The notes: generated from the sequence alone by a model not told the origin. A stretch of DNA of 36,809 nucleotides from DATHYZ01 sp035458865 (GCA_035458865.1 DATHYZ010000010.1:1-36809); one strand, 5' to 3'. Positions 13,869 to 22,180 are shown, numbered from the stretch's first letter. Translations and numbers: made by a program.

Positions 13869-15182
13869 ATGACCGACCCGATCCACCCGACCCAGGCCGT
13901 CGAGGGGTCGGCGAACGACGCCGTCGCCGCCGCCGAGGCGGCCGACGAGCAGCTCGAGCAGCTCCGCTTCCTCCATCACGTGGTCCGCCTGGCGACCACC
14001 GCGCGGACCTGGGACGAGCTTCTCGAGACGGTCGTGGACCAGACGAGGGACGCGCTGCACGCAGATGTCTCCTCTCTCTACCTGCTCGAGCGGGACGAGC
14101 CGGTCCTGACGCTCGCCGCCACGAACGGACTCGACAAGTATCAGATCGGACGCGCCAAGGTGCCATACGGGGAGGGCGTCACCGGCCACGTCGCGGCCTC
14201 CCGCGAGCCCGAGATCATCCCGAACGTCCGCGAGGATCCCCGGTTCATGTGGGTGCGCGGCATCGACCAGAAGCGGTTCGTCGCCTCGATGCTGTCCGTC
14301 CCTCTGGTCTGGCACGACTCGGTCGTCGGCGTGCTGAACGTCCAGACCGAGCGCCCCAGGACCTTCAGCCGCTCGGACGTGGAGCAGCTCGGGGCCGTGG
14401 CCGACGTGCTGGCGGGCATCGTGGAGCGGGTCCGGCTCCAGCGCGAGGCCGAGGCGCAGGCCGAGGAGCTGCGCACGCTCGAGCGCGTCCGGGGCGAGCT
14501 GGTCGCCCTGGTGACCCACGAGCTGCGCACGCCGCTGGCCGTGGTCCGTGCCTACACCGACCTCCTGTCGGAGGAGCCGTCCCTGGATGGACGCGAGTCC
14601 CGCGACCCGGACCGCCGGACGGCCCGGGAGCGCTGGCATCGAGCCGCGCTCGGCCAGGTCGAACGCCTCGATCGGCTCATCGACTCCGTCCTCGCCTCGA
14701 TCCGGCCGGCCGCCGAGCTGCCGCCGGCCGTCGTGGTCCCGGTCGACGTCCGGGCGCTCGTCGACCAGGTCATCGAGGACCTGTCGCCGCTCCTGGAGGG
14801 CCACCGGATCCGCATCGACGCGCTCGTCGGCCACCATGCGATGGCCGACGAGCACCGACTGCGGCAGATCGTGGAGCACCTCATCGAGAATGCCGTGAAG
14901 TACGCTCCGCCGGGGACGACGATCACCGTCGCCAGCGAGCTCGCCGAGGGTCGGATCCGGCTCAGCGTCCTCGACGAGGGTCCCGGCATCCCGGAGGAGT
15001 GGCGCGAACGCATCTTCGAGCCGTACGCTCGTCAGGACACCCGGACGGCGAGAGGATCCGGCATCGGCCTGTACGCCGGGCGCCGACTGGCGAACGGCAT
15101 GGGCGCGGCCGTGTGGTGCGAGCCGGTCGAGCCGACCGGGGCCAGGTTCGTGGTGGCGATGCCGGCCGCCGTGGCGCTCTGA
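13869..15182 (+). CDS. Soluble GAF-domain sensor histidine kinase
   Basis: 437 residues, no membrane helix, so a cytoplasmic sensor. A short helix (FLHHVVRLATTARTWDELLETVVDQT) leads into one GAF domain (about 45-195: SLYLLERDEP, VPYGEGVTGHVAASREPEIIPNV, SMLSVPLVWHDSVVGVLNVQ). The HisKA region has phospho-acceptor His217 in VTHELRTPLAVV; the ATPase domain has N-box Asn341 (HLIENAVKYAPP), G1 DEGPGIP, F-box RIFEPYARQD and G2 GSGIGLYAGRRL. It should phosphorylate the response regulator encoded 15 nt downstream. The GAF ligand is unknown. GTG 13860 in frame is an alternative start. Confidence 0.94.
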   Translation: MTDPIHPTQAVEGSANDAVAAAEAADEQLEQLRFLHHVVRLATTARTWDELLETVVDQTRDALHADVSSLYLLERDEPVLTLAATNGLDKYQIGRAKVPYGEGVTGHVAASREPEIIPNVREDPRFMWVRGIDQKRFVASMLSVPLVWHDSVVGVLNVQTERPRTFSRSDVEQLGAVADVLAGIVERVRLQREAEAQAEELRTLERVRGELVALVTHELRTPLAVVRAYTDLLSEEPSLDGRESRDPDRRTARERWHRAALGQVERLDRLIDSVLASIRPAAELPPAVVVPVDVRALVDQVIEDLSPLLEGHRIRIDALVGHHAMADEHRLRQIVEHLIENAVKYAPPGTTITVASELAEGRIRLSVLDEGPGIPEEWRERIFEPYARQDTRTARGSGIGLYAGRRLANGMGAAVWCEPVEPTGARFVVAMPAAVAL

Positions 15183-15197
15183 GGAGGGATCCGACCG

Positions 15198-15899
15198 ATG
15201 CCGACCCGTCGTTCGCTGCGGATCCTGGTCGTCGACGACGACCCGGCGATGGTCGGCGCGATCACGGCCCTCGTGGGCACGGAAGGCCACAGGGTCATCA
15301 CCGCCTATGACGGCCTGACGGCGGTCAAGCGCGTCGAGGAGGAGACGCCCGACCTCATCCTCCTCGACCTGGCGATGCCCGGACCCGACGGCTTCTCCGT
15401 GGCCGGCCGCGTCCGTGCGCTGGGCCGGACGCCGATCATCGTGGTGTCGGGCGAGAGCAGCGAACCGGCGAAGGTCCGGGCCCTGGAGCTCGGCGCCGAC
15501 GACTACCTCGTCAAGCCCTTCGGCAAGGCCGAGCTGCTGGCCCGGATCAACGCGGTGATGCGACGGGTGGACGAGGGCGGTCCGACCGGCGCCGCGGCGG
15601 GGCCGCTTCGGGCCGGTGAGCTCGAGATCGATGCCGGCCGGGTCGAGGCGAGGGTCGGCACGACGGCCCTGCCCCTCACGCCGACCGAGTACCGACTGCT
15701 GGAGGCGCTGGTCCGGGCCGACGGTGACGTCGTCCCACAGGACCGCCTCCTCCGTGCCGGCTGGCCGACGGAGCCGAATGCCGATCCGCTCTGGCTCAAG
15801 CCACACGTGACGCGCCTGCGGGCGAAGCTCGGCGCCGCCGGAGGTCCGAGGGTCGTGGCCGTGCGGGGAGCCGGCTACCGGATCGACGCGGGGTCCTGA
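15198..15899 (+). CDS. OmpR/PhoB-family response regulator
   Basis: 233 residues. Receiver domain 7-125: acidic pocket VVDDDP, phospho-acceptor Asp57 in LILLDLAMPGPDG, switch Ser in IIVVSGES, and the conserved Lys in DDYLVKPFGKAEL. The winged-helix DNA-binding domain follows (about 135-230) with LPLTPTEYRLLEALVRADGDVVPQDRLLRAGW, KPHVTRLRAKLG and VRGAGYRI. GAGGAGGGA precedes the ATG by 8 nt. Partner of the upstream kinase. Targets are not visible; the divergent ppc gene is the nearest candidate besides the operon itself. Confidence 0.95.
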   Translation: MPTRRSLRILVVDDDPAMVGAITALVGTEGHRVITAYDGLTAVKRVEEETPDLILLDLAMPGPDGFSVAGRVRALGRTPIIVVSGESSEPAKVRALELGADDYLVKPFGKAELLARINAVMRRVDEGGPTGAAAGPLRAGELEIDAGRVEARVGTTALPLTPTEYRLLEALVRADGDVVPQDRLLRAGWPTEPNADPLWLKPHVTRLRAKLGAAGGPRVVAVRGAGYRIDAGS

Positions 15900-15919
15900 C
15901 CGCCGGTCGAAGCGAGCGA

Positions 15920-16150
15920 TCAGGCCAGGTGCGTCGCTGCGGGCTCGCCCGACGGATCGTGGGCCAGGTCGACGCAGGCGACCCGGCAACCGCGGGCGTC
16001 GCGTCCGCCGAGCGGGCCGAAGTGGACGTAGGTGCCGCCCTCCGTCGCGCCGGCGAGCTGGAGCCGGCAACCGCAGGTCGCGCAGGTCACCGGGCCGCTG
16101 CCGTCGCGTCGCGCGGCGAAGGAGGGGCGGGGGTCGGTCATCTCGTACAT
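15920..16150 (-). CDS. Small Cys-containing hypothetical protein
   Basis: 76 residues, family not recognised. Begins MYEMTDPRPSFAARRDG and holds a CxxCxC cluster (VTCATCGCRLQL) plus two later cysteines (RGCRVACVDL), which could form a small metal or structural site; no membrane segment. Start ATG 16150 is supported by GGAGGA 7 nt upstream (16163-16158). A GTG at 16210, 9 nt after a TAGGGT hexamer (16225-16220), would add 20 Pro/Ser/Thr-rich residues as a leaderless alternative. It ends 20 bp from the convergent response regulator. Coding status rests on the strong ribosome site and the Cys pattern. Confidence 0.6.
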   Translation of the reverse strand: MYEMTDPRPSFAARRDGSGPVTCATCGCRLQLAGATEGGTYVHFGPLGGRDARGCRVACVDLAHDPSGEPAATHLA

Positions 16151-16322
16151 CCTCGGTTCCTCCGGAGCGGCGTCGGTCGACGACGCGGGCGTGGAAGGCG
16201 TCGGCCCCACGCTCCGACCACCCTACGGGCGCGACCCTCGGGCGTCGACGCCGGCCCGGATATGGGCCGGTTGCGGTTGCGTTGCGTCGGTCGGGCGCGG
16301 ACACGGGAGGCCCGGGCCGGGG

Positions 16323-16328
16323 TACAGT
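16323..16328 (+). promoter_or_regulatory. -10 element (TACAGT) of the SDR gene, leaderless spacing
   Basis: TACAGT is followed by 7 nt and the ATG at 16336; no Shine-Dalgarno precedes the ATG. The 185-bp gap before the SDR otherwise shows only the divergent TAGGGT candidate at 16220-16225. Confidence 0.45.
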
Positions 16329-16335
16329 CGCAGCG

Positions 16336-17157
16336 ATGACGTCAGGGCAGGGGCGACTCGCCGGCAAGGTCTGCCTCGTGACCGGCGCGACCGGGATGGC
16401 GGCGGCCGGGGCGGAGCGGTTCGCGGCCGAGGGAGCGGCGGTCTTCGTCGCCGCGCGCCGGGAGGCCGGCTGCCGCGACCTCGTGGAGCGGATCGAGCAG
16501 GCGGGCGGGCAGGCCGCCTGGGCTGCCGCCGACCTCACCGATGAGGCGGCGGCGGCGGCGGTCGCGGCGGCCTGCGTGGAGCGGTTCGGCCGGATCGACG
16601 GCCTCTACGCGGTCGCGGGCGGCAGCGGGCGGCGGTTCGGGGACGGACCCGTCCACGAGCTGACCCTCGACGGCTGGCGGCGGACCATGGACCTCAACGC
16701 GACCCCGGCCTTCCTGGCCGCCCGTGAGGCGGTCCGCGCCATGCTCCGTCAGGCCCCGGACGAGACCGGAGCCCGCGGCGCGCTCCTGCTCATGACGAGC
16801 GTCCTGGCGACCCATCCGGCGCCGGCCCACTTCGCGACCCACGCGTATGCCGCCAGCAAGGGCGCCATCGCGAGCCTGGCCCGGGCGATGGCCGCGCACT
16901 ATGCCGCGGACGGCATCCGGGTGAACGCCATCGCTCCGTCCCTCGTCGACACGCCGATGGCGGGCCGCGCCATCGAGGACGAGGGTGTCGCCGCCTACGT
17001 CCGCTGGAAGCAGCCCCTCTCGGGGGCGTTCATGGCGCCGGGCGACATCGCCGCCGTGGCCTCCTTCCTCCTGTCCGACGAGGCCCGCTACATCACCGGC
17101 CAGACGATCCTCGTGGACGCGGGCTGGTCGGTCGCCAACGACGGGCCGCCGGCGTGA
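16336..17157 (+). CDS. Short-chain dehydrogenase/reductase (SDR)
   Basis: 273 residues. NAD(P)-dependent oxidoreductase of unknown substrate. Rossmann start KVCLVTGATGMAAAGAERFAAEGA: the classical TGxxxGxG is altered, with Ala where the third Gly normally lies. Catalytic Ser155 (LLLMTSV), Tyr171 and Lys175 (AYAASKG) are present, as are DLT at the adenine pocket and the IAPSLVDTPM and ITGQTILVDAGWS C-terminal motifs. The Ser-Tyr spacing of 16 is a little longer than the usual 12-13. Its TGA overlaps the GTG of the FAD oxidoreductase (GTGA), so the two enzymes are made together and may act on one substrate. Confidence 0.9.
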   Translation: MTSGQGRLAGKVCLVTGATGMAAAGAERFAAEGAAVFVAARREAGCRDLVERIEQAGGQAAWAAADLTDEAAAAAVAAACVERFGRIDGLYAVAGGSGRRFGDGPVHELTLDGWRRTMDLNATPAFLAAREAVRAMLRQAPDETGARGALLLMTSVLATHPAPAHFATHAYAASKGAIASLARAMAAHYAADGIRVNAIAPSLVDTPMAGRAIEDEGVAAYVRWKQPLSGAFMAPGDIAAVASFLLSDEARYITGQTILVDAGWSVANDGPPA

Positions 17158-18500
17158 GCCGGCGCGCGGACCCGCCCCTGCTCGCCGAGGCCGACGTCGT
17201 CGTCGTGGGGTCCGGGTCGGCCGGCTCGACCGCAGCCATCGCCGCCGGACGGACCGGCGCCTCGGTGCTCCTGGTCGAGAAGCTGCCGTTCCTCGGCGGG
17301 ACCTCGACGGCCGTCCTGGACACGTTCTACGGGTTCTACACGCCGGGCACGACGGCCCACAAGGTCGTCGGCGGGATCGCCGACGACGTCGTCGCCGGGC
17401 TCCGCACCCTGGGCCCGGTCCTGGAGCGGCCGAACTCGTACGGCGCCGGGACCGGGGTCACCTACCTGGCCGAGCACCTCAAGGTGACCTGGGAGCGGCT
17501 CGTCTCGGCGGCCGGCGTCCGGGTCCTCCTCCACGCCTTCGTCCAGGACGCCGACGTCCGCGGAGGCCGGGTGTCGTCGCTCGTCGTGGCGACCAAGGCC
17601 GGACTGGGGATGGTCCGCGGCCGGATCTTCGTGGACGCCTCCGGTGACGCCGACCTCTGCCACTTCGCTGGCTTCGGCTACGAGACCGCAGGCGAGGAGG
17701 CGCCGGCCCAGACCCTGACGACGACCTTCCGGATGGTCAACGTCGATCCGGAGCGTCGGCGTTCCGTGCCCAAGGCCCGCCTCGACGAGCTGATGGCCGA
17801 GGCGGCGGCCAGCGGCGCGTACGACCTGCCCCGCCGGGAGGGCTCGGATCACGTGACGCCGGTCCCCGGGATGACGGCGACCGTGATGACCCGCCTGGAA
17901 TCGGTCCGCAGGGACGCCGAGGGGCGCCTGGTGAGCGCGACCGACCCATGGCTCCTCTCCGAGTCCGAGATGGCCGGCCGGCGCCAGGCTCTTGAGTACG
18001 CCCGCTTCCTCGTCGACCGCGTGCCGGGCTACGAGGCGGCGTCGCTCGTGGCCCTGGGCACGGGGGTCGGCGTCCGCGAGACCCGGCGCGTCTACGGCGA
18101 CCATCGCCTCACCCGCGAGGAGGTCCTGGGGGCCGCCCGGTTCGACGACCAGGTCGGCCTGTGCGGCGCCCCCATCGAGGACCATCACGGCGGCGCGGAC
18201 ACGCGCTGGCAGTACCTGCCGGACGGGGCGGTGGTCGGGATCCCCTACCGGTCGCTGCTCGTCCGGGACGCCGCGAACGTGCTCGTGGCTGGGCGCTGCT
18301 TCAGCGCGACGCACGACGCCCACGCGTCGGTCCGCTCGATGGCCCAGTGCATGGCCATGGGCCAGGCGGCGGGCACGGCAGCGGCCCTGGCTTCAGCCGC
18401 CGGCTGCGACCCTCGTGAGGTGTCCTTCCCCGACCTGTCGGCCCGACTGCGCGCGAACGGGGCCATCCTCGATCCGCCGGGGGACACGCGGACCCGGTGA
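17154..18500 (+). CDS. FAD-dependent oxidoreductase (FAD_oxidored type)
   Basis: 448 residues from GTG 17154, overlapping the SDR stop by 4 nt. N-terminal dinucleotide-binding motif VVVVGSGSAGSTAAIAAGRTGASVLLVEK (about 14-42), then FLGGTSTAVLDTFYGFYTPG, the mid-protein FVDASGDADLCHFAGF, and a C-terminal FAD motif DAANVLVAGRCFSATHDAHASVRSMAQCMAMGQAAGTAAALA. This is the PF12831 layout, seen in enzymes encoded beside dehydrogenases in catabolic clusters. No signal peptide. Substrate unknown; coupling with the SDR suggests successive oxidation of one small molecule. Confidence 0.9.
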   Translation: MSRRADPPLLAEADVVVVGSGSAGSTAAIAAGRTGASVLLVEKLPFLGGTSTAVLDTFYGFYTPGTTAHKVVGGIADDVVAGLRTLGPVLERPNSYGAGTGVTYLAEHLKVTWERLVSAAGVRVLLHAFVQDADVRGGRVSSLVVATKAGLGMVRGRIFVDASGDADLCHFAGFGYETAGEEAPAQTLTTTFRMVNVDPERRRSVPKARLDELMAEAAASGAYDLPRREGSDHVTPVPGMTATVMTRLESVRRDAEGRLVSATDPWLLSESEMAGRRQALEYARFLVDRVPGYEAASLVALGTGVGVRETRRVYGDHRLTREEVLGAARFDDQVGLCGAPIEDHHGGADTRWQYLPDGAVVGIPYRSLLVRDAANVLVAGRCFSATHDAHASVRSMAQCMAMGQAAGTAAALASAAGCDPREVSFPDLSARLRANGAILDPPGDTRTR

Positions 18501-18521
18501 CCCGGCAGGGCGACCCTTCGC

Positions 18522-18527
18522 TATCAT
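18522..18527 (+). promoter_or_regulatory. -10 candidate (TATCAT) before the SHOCT-domain gene
   Basis: TATCAT lies 21 bp after the FAD oxidoreductase stop and 121 nt before the GTG start, which predicts a leader of about 115 nt. An ATG at 18526 inside the hexamer is in frame with the gene but cannot be transcribed from this promoter. Confidence 0.35.
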
Positions 18528-18648
18528 GCAGCCCGAGCCGTCAGCAGCTGCGACCTGCCCGCTGCGTCCGGCCGGGGAACGCGAGATCCATGGGGACGAG
18601 CGCGATGGCACGCCGCCCGGACCGCGATATCGAGGAGGCTCTTCGCCC

Positions 18649-19119
18649 GTGACTCACCTCTCGACCCTTCGCCAGACCCTTCGCGGCGGCCCGATGGCCC
18701 TGCTCCTCGCAGCCGCAACGGTCTTCCTGGCGGCATGCAACCAGCTGGACGACGAGGCCTTCGGGTTCTGGGACCTGCTGTGGGGCATGGTCGTCTTCTT
18801 CTTCTGGTTCATGCTGATCTGGATCTTCATCTCGATCTTCGCCGACATCTTCCGGCGGAATGACCTGTCCGGCGGCTGGAAGGTCGTGTGGATCGTCGTG
18901 CTGGTGCTTCTGCCGTTCCTTGGCGCGCTGATCTACATCATCGCCCGCCCGAAGGTGACCGCCCAGGACGTCCAGATGATGACCCAGGCCGAAGCCGCGG
19001 CCAATGCGGCGGCCGGCGTCTCGACGGCCGACGAGCTCACCAAGCTCAACCAGCTCAAGGAAGCCGGCGCGATCACCGTGCCGGAGTACGAGGAGCTCAA
19101 GAAGAAGCTCATGAGCTAG
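18649..19119 (+). CDS. Membrane protein with PLDc_N-like helices and C-terminal SHOCT domain
   Basis: 156 residues from GTG 18649, chosen because GAGGAGG (18632-18638) lies 10 nt upstream; ATG 18694 is a shorter option. A first hydrophobic segment ends in FLAACNQ, which reads like a lipobox, but two more helices follow (DLLWGMVVFFFWFMLIWIFISIFADIF and WKVVWIVVLVLLPFLGALIYIIARP), the latter pair resembling the PLDc_N membrane module. The C-terminus STADELTKLNQLKEAGAITVPEYEELKKKLM is a SHOCT domain, a short oligomerisation motif. Role unknown. Followed at once by a strong hairpin terminator. Confidence 0.85.
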   Translation: MTHLSTLRQTLRGGPMALLLAAATVFLAACNQLDDEAFGFWDLLWGMVVFFFWFMLIWIFISIFADIFRRNDLSGGWKVVWIVVLVLLPFLGALIYIIARPKVTAQDVQMMTQAEAAANAAAGVSTADELTKLNQLKEAGAITVPEYEELKKKLMS

Positions 19120-19137
19120 GTCCGATCGGACCGATGA

Positions 19138-19170
19138 CGAAGGCCCCGAGGGCGCACCTCGGGGCCTTCG
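19138..19170 (+). terminator. Hairpin terminator after the SHOCT-domain gene
   Basis: A perfect 14-bp stem CGAAGGCCCCGAGG / CCTCGGGGCCTTCG with a 5-nt loop (GCGCA), 18 bp after the stop codon. It lacks a T tract, as usual in this GC-rich genome; being a perfect palindrome it would work on either strand. Confidence 0.75.
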
Positions 19171-19225
19171 TGTTCGCCGCGCCCGACCGCTCGATCGGCG
19201 CGGCAGCCGCGATGGAGGGACGTCC

Positions 19226-20143
19226 ATGACGACCGCGACCGACCGCTCCGCGCCGGTGAGCCGACCGGCCGAGGACAACGGCTACGAGATGTTCATGGGG
19301 GTCCTCACGATCATCTCGCTGGGCGTCATGGCCGCGATGGTGTTCGCCCGGAACGACCAGGTCTGGGCGATCCTCTCCATCGTCGACACGCTCTTCTGCT
19401 TCATCTTCCTGGTCGACTTCGCCCGATCGCTCCATCGGTCCTCCGACAAGCGGGCCTACCTGTTCCCCCAGGGGATCTTCGACCTGCTCGGCAGCATCCC
19501 GGCGATCGGGGACGCCTCGGTCGGCATCCTGCGCCTGTTCCGCTTCGCCCGGCTCTTCCGGATCACGCGGCTGCTCCAGGGCCGGGGACCCACGTCCCTG
19601 GTCCGCGACTTCTTCGCGCGGCGGCAGGACACGGCCGTCTACCTCATCACCCTCCTGGTGATCCTGGTCCTGCTGTTCGGGAGCATCGCCATCGTCATCG
19701 TGGAAGGCAACGCCGCGGATGCGAACATCACGTCGGGAAGCGACGCCATCTGGTGGGCGTTCGTCACGATCACGACCGTCGGCTACGGCGATCGGTACCC
19801 GGTGAGCGAGGCCGGGCGGGTCGTCGGCATGTTGACGATGGCGATCGGCATCGGGATCTTCGGGGTCGTCTCCAGCTTCCTGGCGACCTTCTTCCTGTCG
19901 GGCAAGGACACCGCGACCGGCCAGGTCACCAGCGCCCCGGAGGCCGAAGCGACCCCGACCCCGCCTCCGTCGGCAGCGCCGACCGCGGTCGGGATCGCCG
20001 GGGAGGTGGCCGCCCTGCGGGCCGAGATCGCCACGCTCCACGATCTGGTCCGGACGCTCGCGACCGCCACCGGCCAGGGATCCGGGACCACCCCCGGCGC
20101 CACGGACGCAGGGGGCGACTCCGATCCCTCGACGGCGTCGTGA
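19226..20143 (+). CDS. Voltage-gated-type potassium channel
   Basis: 305 residues. Six-helix voltage-gated channel layout: S1-S3 in about 20-95, S4 with Arg every third residue (RLFRFARLFRITRLLQ, about 104-120), S5 (YLITLLVILVLLFGSIAIVIV), pore helix WWAFVTITTVGYGD with the K+ filter TVGYGD at 184-189, and S6 (VGMLTMAIGIGIFGVVSSFLATFFL). The cytoplasmic C-terminus has a Pro/Thr/Ala-rich linker and a heptad-like stretch (VAALRAEIATLHDLVRTLAT) that probably forms a coiled coil for tetramer assembly. No RCK or cyclic-nucleotide domain. Start ATG 19226 follows GGAGGGA. It is the first gene after a terminator, but no clear promoter is seen. Confidence 0.93.
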   Translation: MTTATDRSAPVSRPAEDNGYEMFMGVLTIISLGVMAAMVFARNDQVWAILSIVDTLFCFIFLVDFARSLHRSSDKRAYLFPQGIFDLLGSIPAIGDASVGILRLFRFARLFRITRLLQGRGPTSLVRDFFARRQDTAVYLITLLVILVLLFGSIAIVIVEGNAADANITSGSDAIWWAFVTITTVGYGDRYPVSEAGRVVGMLTMAIGIGIFGVVSSFLATFFLSGKDTATGQVTSAPEAEATPTPPPSAAPTAVGIAGEVAALRAEIATLHDLVRTLATATGQGSGTTPGATDAGGDSDPSTAS

Positions 20144-20165
20144 GACCGCTCGGGAGCGTCCGTCG

Positions 20166-21134
20166 ATGAGCTTCGTCCGAACCGTCCTCGGGGACGTCGC
20201 GCCGTCAAGCCTGGGGGCGACCTACGCCCACGAGCACGTGATCATCGACGTCGGGCCGCTGACCGAGCGGGACCCGGACTGGCGGCTCGACTCGGCCGAC
20301 GACGCCGTGCGTGAGCTGGGCCCCGCCCGGGCCCTGGGGCTCGGCACCGTGGTCGACGCGCTTCCCTGCGCGCTCGGACGGGACCCCCGGAAGCTGGGCG
20401 AGGTCAGCCGTCGCAGCGGGGTGCACGTGGTCGCCTCCACCGGCCTCCACGTCGCCGACCTCTACGGTCCGGATCACTGGAGCGCGACGGCCGCCGAGGA
20501 TGAGCTGGCGCGGCTCTTCATGGCCGACATCGAGGAGGGCATCGACGACCACGACCACGCCGGCCCGTCGGTCCGGCGTGGCCGGCATCGGGCCGGCGTC
20601 GTCAAGGTCGGCGGCTCCCGGGAGATGGCCACGGAGCGCGACCGCCGCGTCTTCCGGGCCGCGGCCGCCGCCCAGCGCGCCACGGGCTGCCCGATCCTCA
20701 CCCACTGCTCGGACGGGGTCGGCGGCCTCGAGCAGGTCCGCCTGCTCGCGGAGGCCGGAGCCGACCTCGGCCACGTCGTCCTGTCGCACACCGACAAGGT
20801 GGTCGACCGGGCCTACCACCGCGAGCTCCTCGCGACGGGCGTCTCGGTCGAGTACGACCAGGGCTTCCGCTGGAAGGACGGCCAGGACAACGGCACCCTG
20901 ATCCTCCTCGACTGGATGCTCGAGGACGGCCACGGCGACCAGCTGATGCTGGGGCTCGACGCGGCGCGCCGCAGCTACTGGACGGTCCACGGGGGAAGGC
21001 CGGGTTGGACGTTCCTGCTCGGCGCGTTCAGCGAGGCGATGGCCCGGCACGGGATCGACGAGGCCGCGCGGCGGCGGATGCTCTTCGACACGCCGGCCCG
21101 GGTCTACGCCTTCGGCGAGGTCCCTCCCGCCTGA
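20166..21134 (+). CDS. Phosphotriesterase-family metal-dependent hydrolase
   Basis: 322 residues, TIM-barrel amidohydrolase of the PTE/lactonase-like family. Binuclear metal ligands are all visible: His22 and His24 (TYAHEHVIID), the carboxylated Lys147 (AGVVKVGG), His180 (PILTHCSDG), His208 (VVLSHTDK) and Asp265 (LMLGLDAARR). Natural substrates in this family are lactones, phosphorylated sugar lactones and esters; organophosphate activity is incidental. Conserved ends DTPARVYAF match. It lies 22 nt behind the channel gene on the same strand and converges on the MBL-fold gene. Confidence 0.92.
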   Translation: MSFVRTVLGDVAPSSLGATYAHEHVIIDVGPLTERDPDWRLDSADDAVRELGPARALGLGTVVDALPCALGRDPRKLGEVSRRSGVHVVASTGLHVADLYGPDHWSATAAEDELARLFMADIEEGIDDHDHAGPSVRRGRHRAGVVKVGGSREMATERDRRVFRAAAAAQRATGCPILTHCSDGVGGLEQVRLLAEAGADLGHVVLSHTDKVVDRAYHRELLATGVSVEYDQGFRWKDGQDNGTLILLDWMLEDGHGDQLMLGLDAARRSYWTVHGGRPGWTFLLGAFSEAMARHGIDEAARRRMLFDTPARVYAFGEVPPA

Positions 21135-21150
21135 TCGGCCCGCGGCGCCC

Positions 21151-22152
21151 TCAGCTCGTCGCGGGCTCGCTCGGCCCGACGTAGCGCCAGGCCACGGTCC
21201 GATCGCGGCGACGGGTCCCGCGGACGCGGCCCGCCTCGGCCAGCTCCTCGAGATGCCCGACGATCCCGCCGGCGAGGTACGGCCACTCGGGCGCGGGCCA
21301 CGACCCCAGCTCGGGCGCGACCCGCTCCACGAGGGCGCGGGTGCTGAGCGGACGCGTGGCGGCTCGCAGCCGGGCGATCACGGCGGCCTCGACGGCCTGG
21401 GCGAAGGTGCGGCTCAGCATGAGGAACGCGGCCACCTCGCCGTGGCGAAGGACCGGGACGTGGCCGGTGAGCAGCAGCTCGGGTCGGAGCGACTCCAGGT
21501 CGGCGATCGTGGCCAGGTACGGCGTGACGTGCCGGTAGCCGGGGGGCACGAGCGGTCGCCCCTCGACGTCCGGGAAGCCGGCCCCCAGGACCGCGTCGCC
21601 GACGATGGCGGCCCGGGCCCACGGCACCCAGACCGAGAGGCTCCCCCACGAGTGCCCGGGCGTGTGGACGAGCTCGACGAAGCGGTCGGCGCCGAGACGG
21701 AGGATCTCGCCGCCGTCCACGATGAGGTCCACGGGGACCGGCCGGCCGGCCTCGCGGCACCAGGCGGCGCGGGTGGGGTCGGCGTCGATGCCATGGTCCT
21801 CGGCCAGCTCCGAGTAGCGCTCGGCGATGATCCGGTCGACGTCCTCGACGAGCTCCACGTCCTCGGCATGGGCGACGAACCGGGCGGCCGGCGAGAGCTC
21901 CCGGAGGGATGCCGCGCCGCCCATGTGCTCCACGTCGCCGTGGGTGAGGACGACCCAGCCGATCCGTTCCGGCGCGAGACCCAGGGACGCCAGGTACGGG
22001 GCGATCGCTGACCGTGGGGTGCCATCGATCCCGGTGTCCACGAGGAGGACATCGTCGTCGCCGACGACCAGGTGGCAGGCCACGACGCGCTCCCCGACCG
22101 TCGCCTCGATCCGGTGGATGCCCGGCGCGACCTCGAAGCCTCGACCATCCAT
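21151..22152 (-). CDS. Metallo-beta-lactamase-fold hydrolase with C-terminal winged-helix-like domain
   Basis: 333 residues. MBL domain: VLLVDTGIDGT strand, metal motif THGDVEHMGG, then HTPGHSWGSLSVW, GDAVLGAGFPD and TGHVPVL, as in LACTB2/glyoxalase-II-like MBL hydrolases with a C-terminal helical domain (about 240-333). The usual HxHxDH metal motif reads H71-G-D73-V-E75-H76, so His-2 and Asp are replaced by Asp and Glu. Start ATG 22152 is chosen because GGAGG stands 8 nt upstream; the longer in-frame ORF to 22203 lacks this. It is divergent from the KDPG-aldolase-like gene with a shared promoter region. Substrate unknown (thioester, lactone or similar). Confidence 0.9.
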   Translation of the reverse strand: MDGRGFEVAPGIHRIEATVGERVVACHLVVGDDDVLLVDTGIDGTPRSAIAPYLASLGLAPERIGWVVLTHGDVEHMGGAASLRELSPAARFVAHAEDVELVEDVDRIIAERYSELAEDHGIDADPTRAAWCREAGRPVPVDLIVDGGEILRLGADRFVELVHTPGHSWGSLSVWVPWARAAIVGDAVLGAGFPDVEGRPLVPPGYRHVTPYLATIADLESLRPELLLTGHVPVLRHGEVAAFLMLSRTFAQAVEAAVIARLRAATRPLSTRALVERVAPELGSWPAPEWPYLAGGIVGHLEELAEAGRVRGTRRRDRTVAWRYVGPSEPATS

Positions 22153-22180
22153 GTCCCGGGCCTCCTCGCTCGCTGCGACA

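Noticed and set aside
13830..16538. 902-codon minus-strand open frame opposite the kinase and response regulator
   Set aside because: Spans two clear plus-strand genes and a gap; no domain seen.
18526..18648. In-frame 41-codon N-terminal extension of the SHOCT-domain gene from ATG 18526
   Set aside because: The ATG lies inside the TATCAT promoter hexamer and has no ribosome site, whereas GTG 18649 has GAGGAGG upstream.
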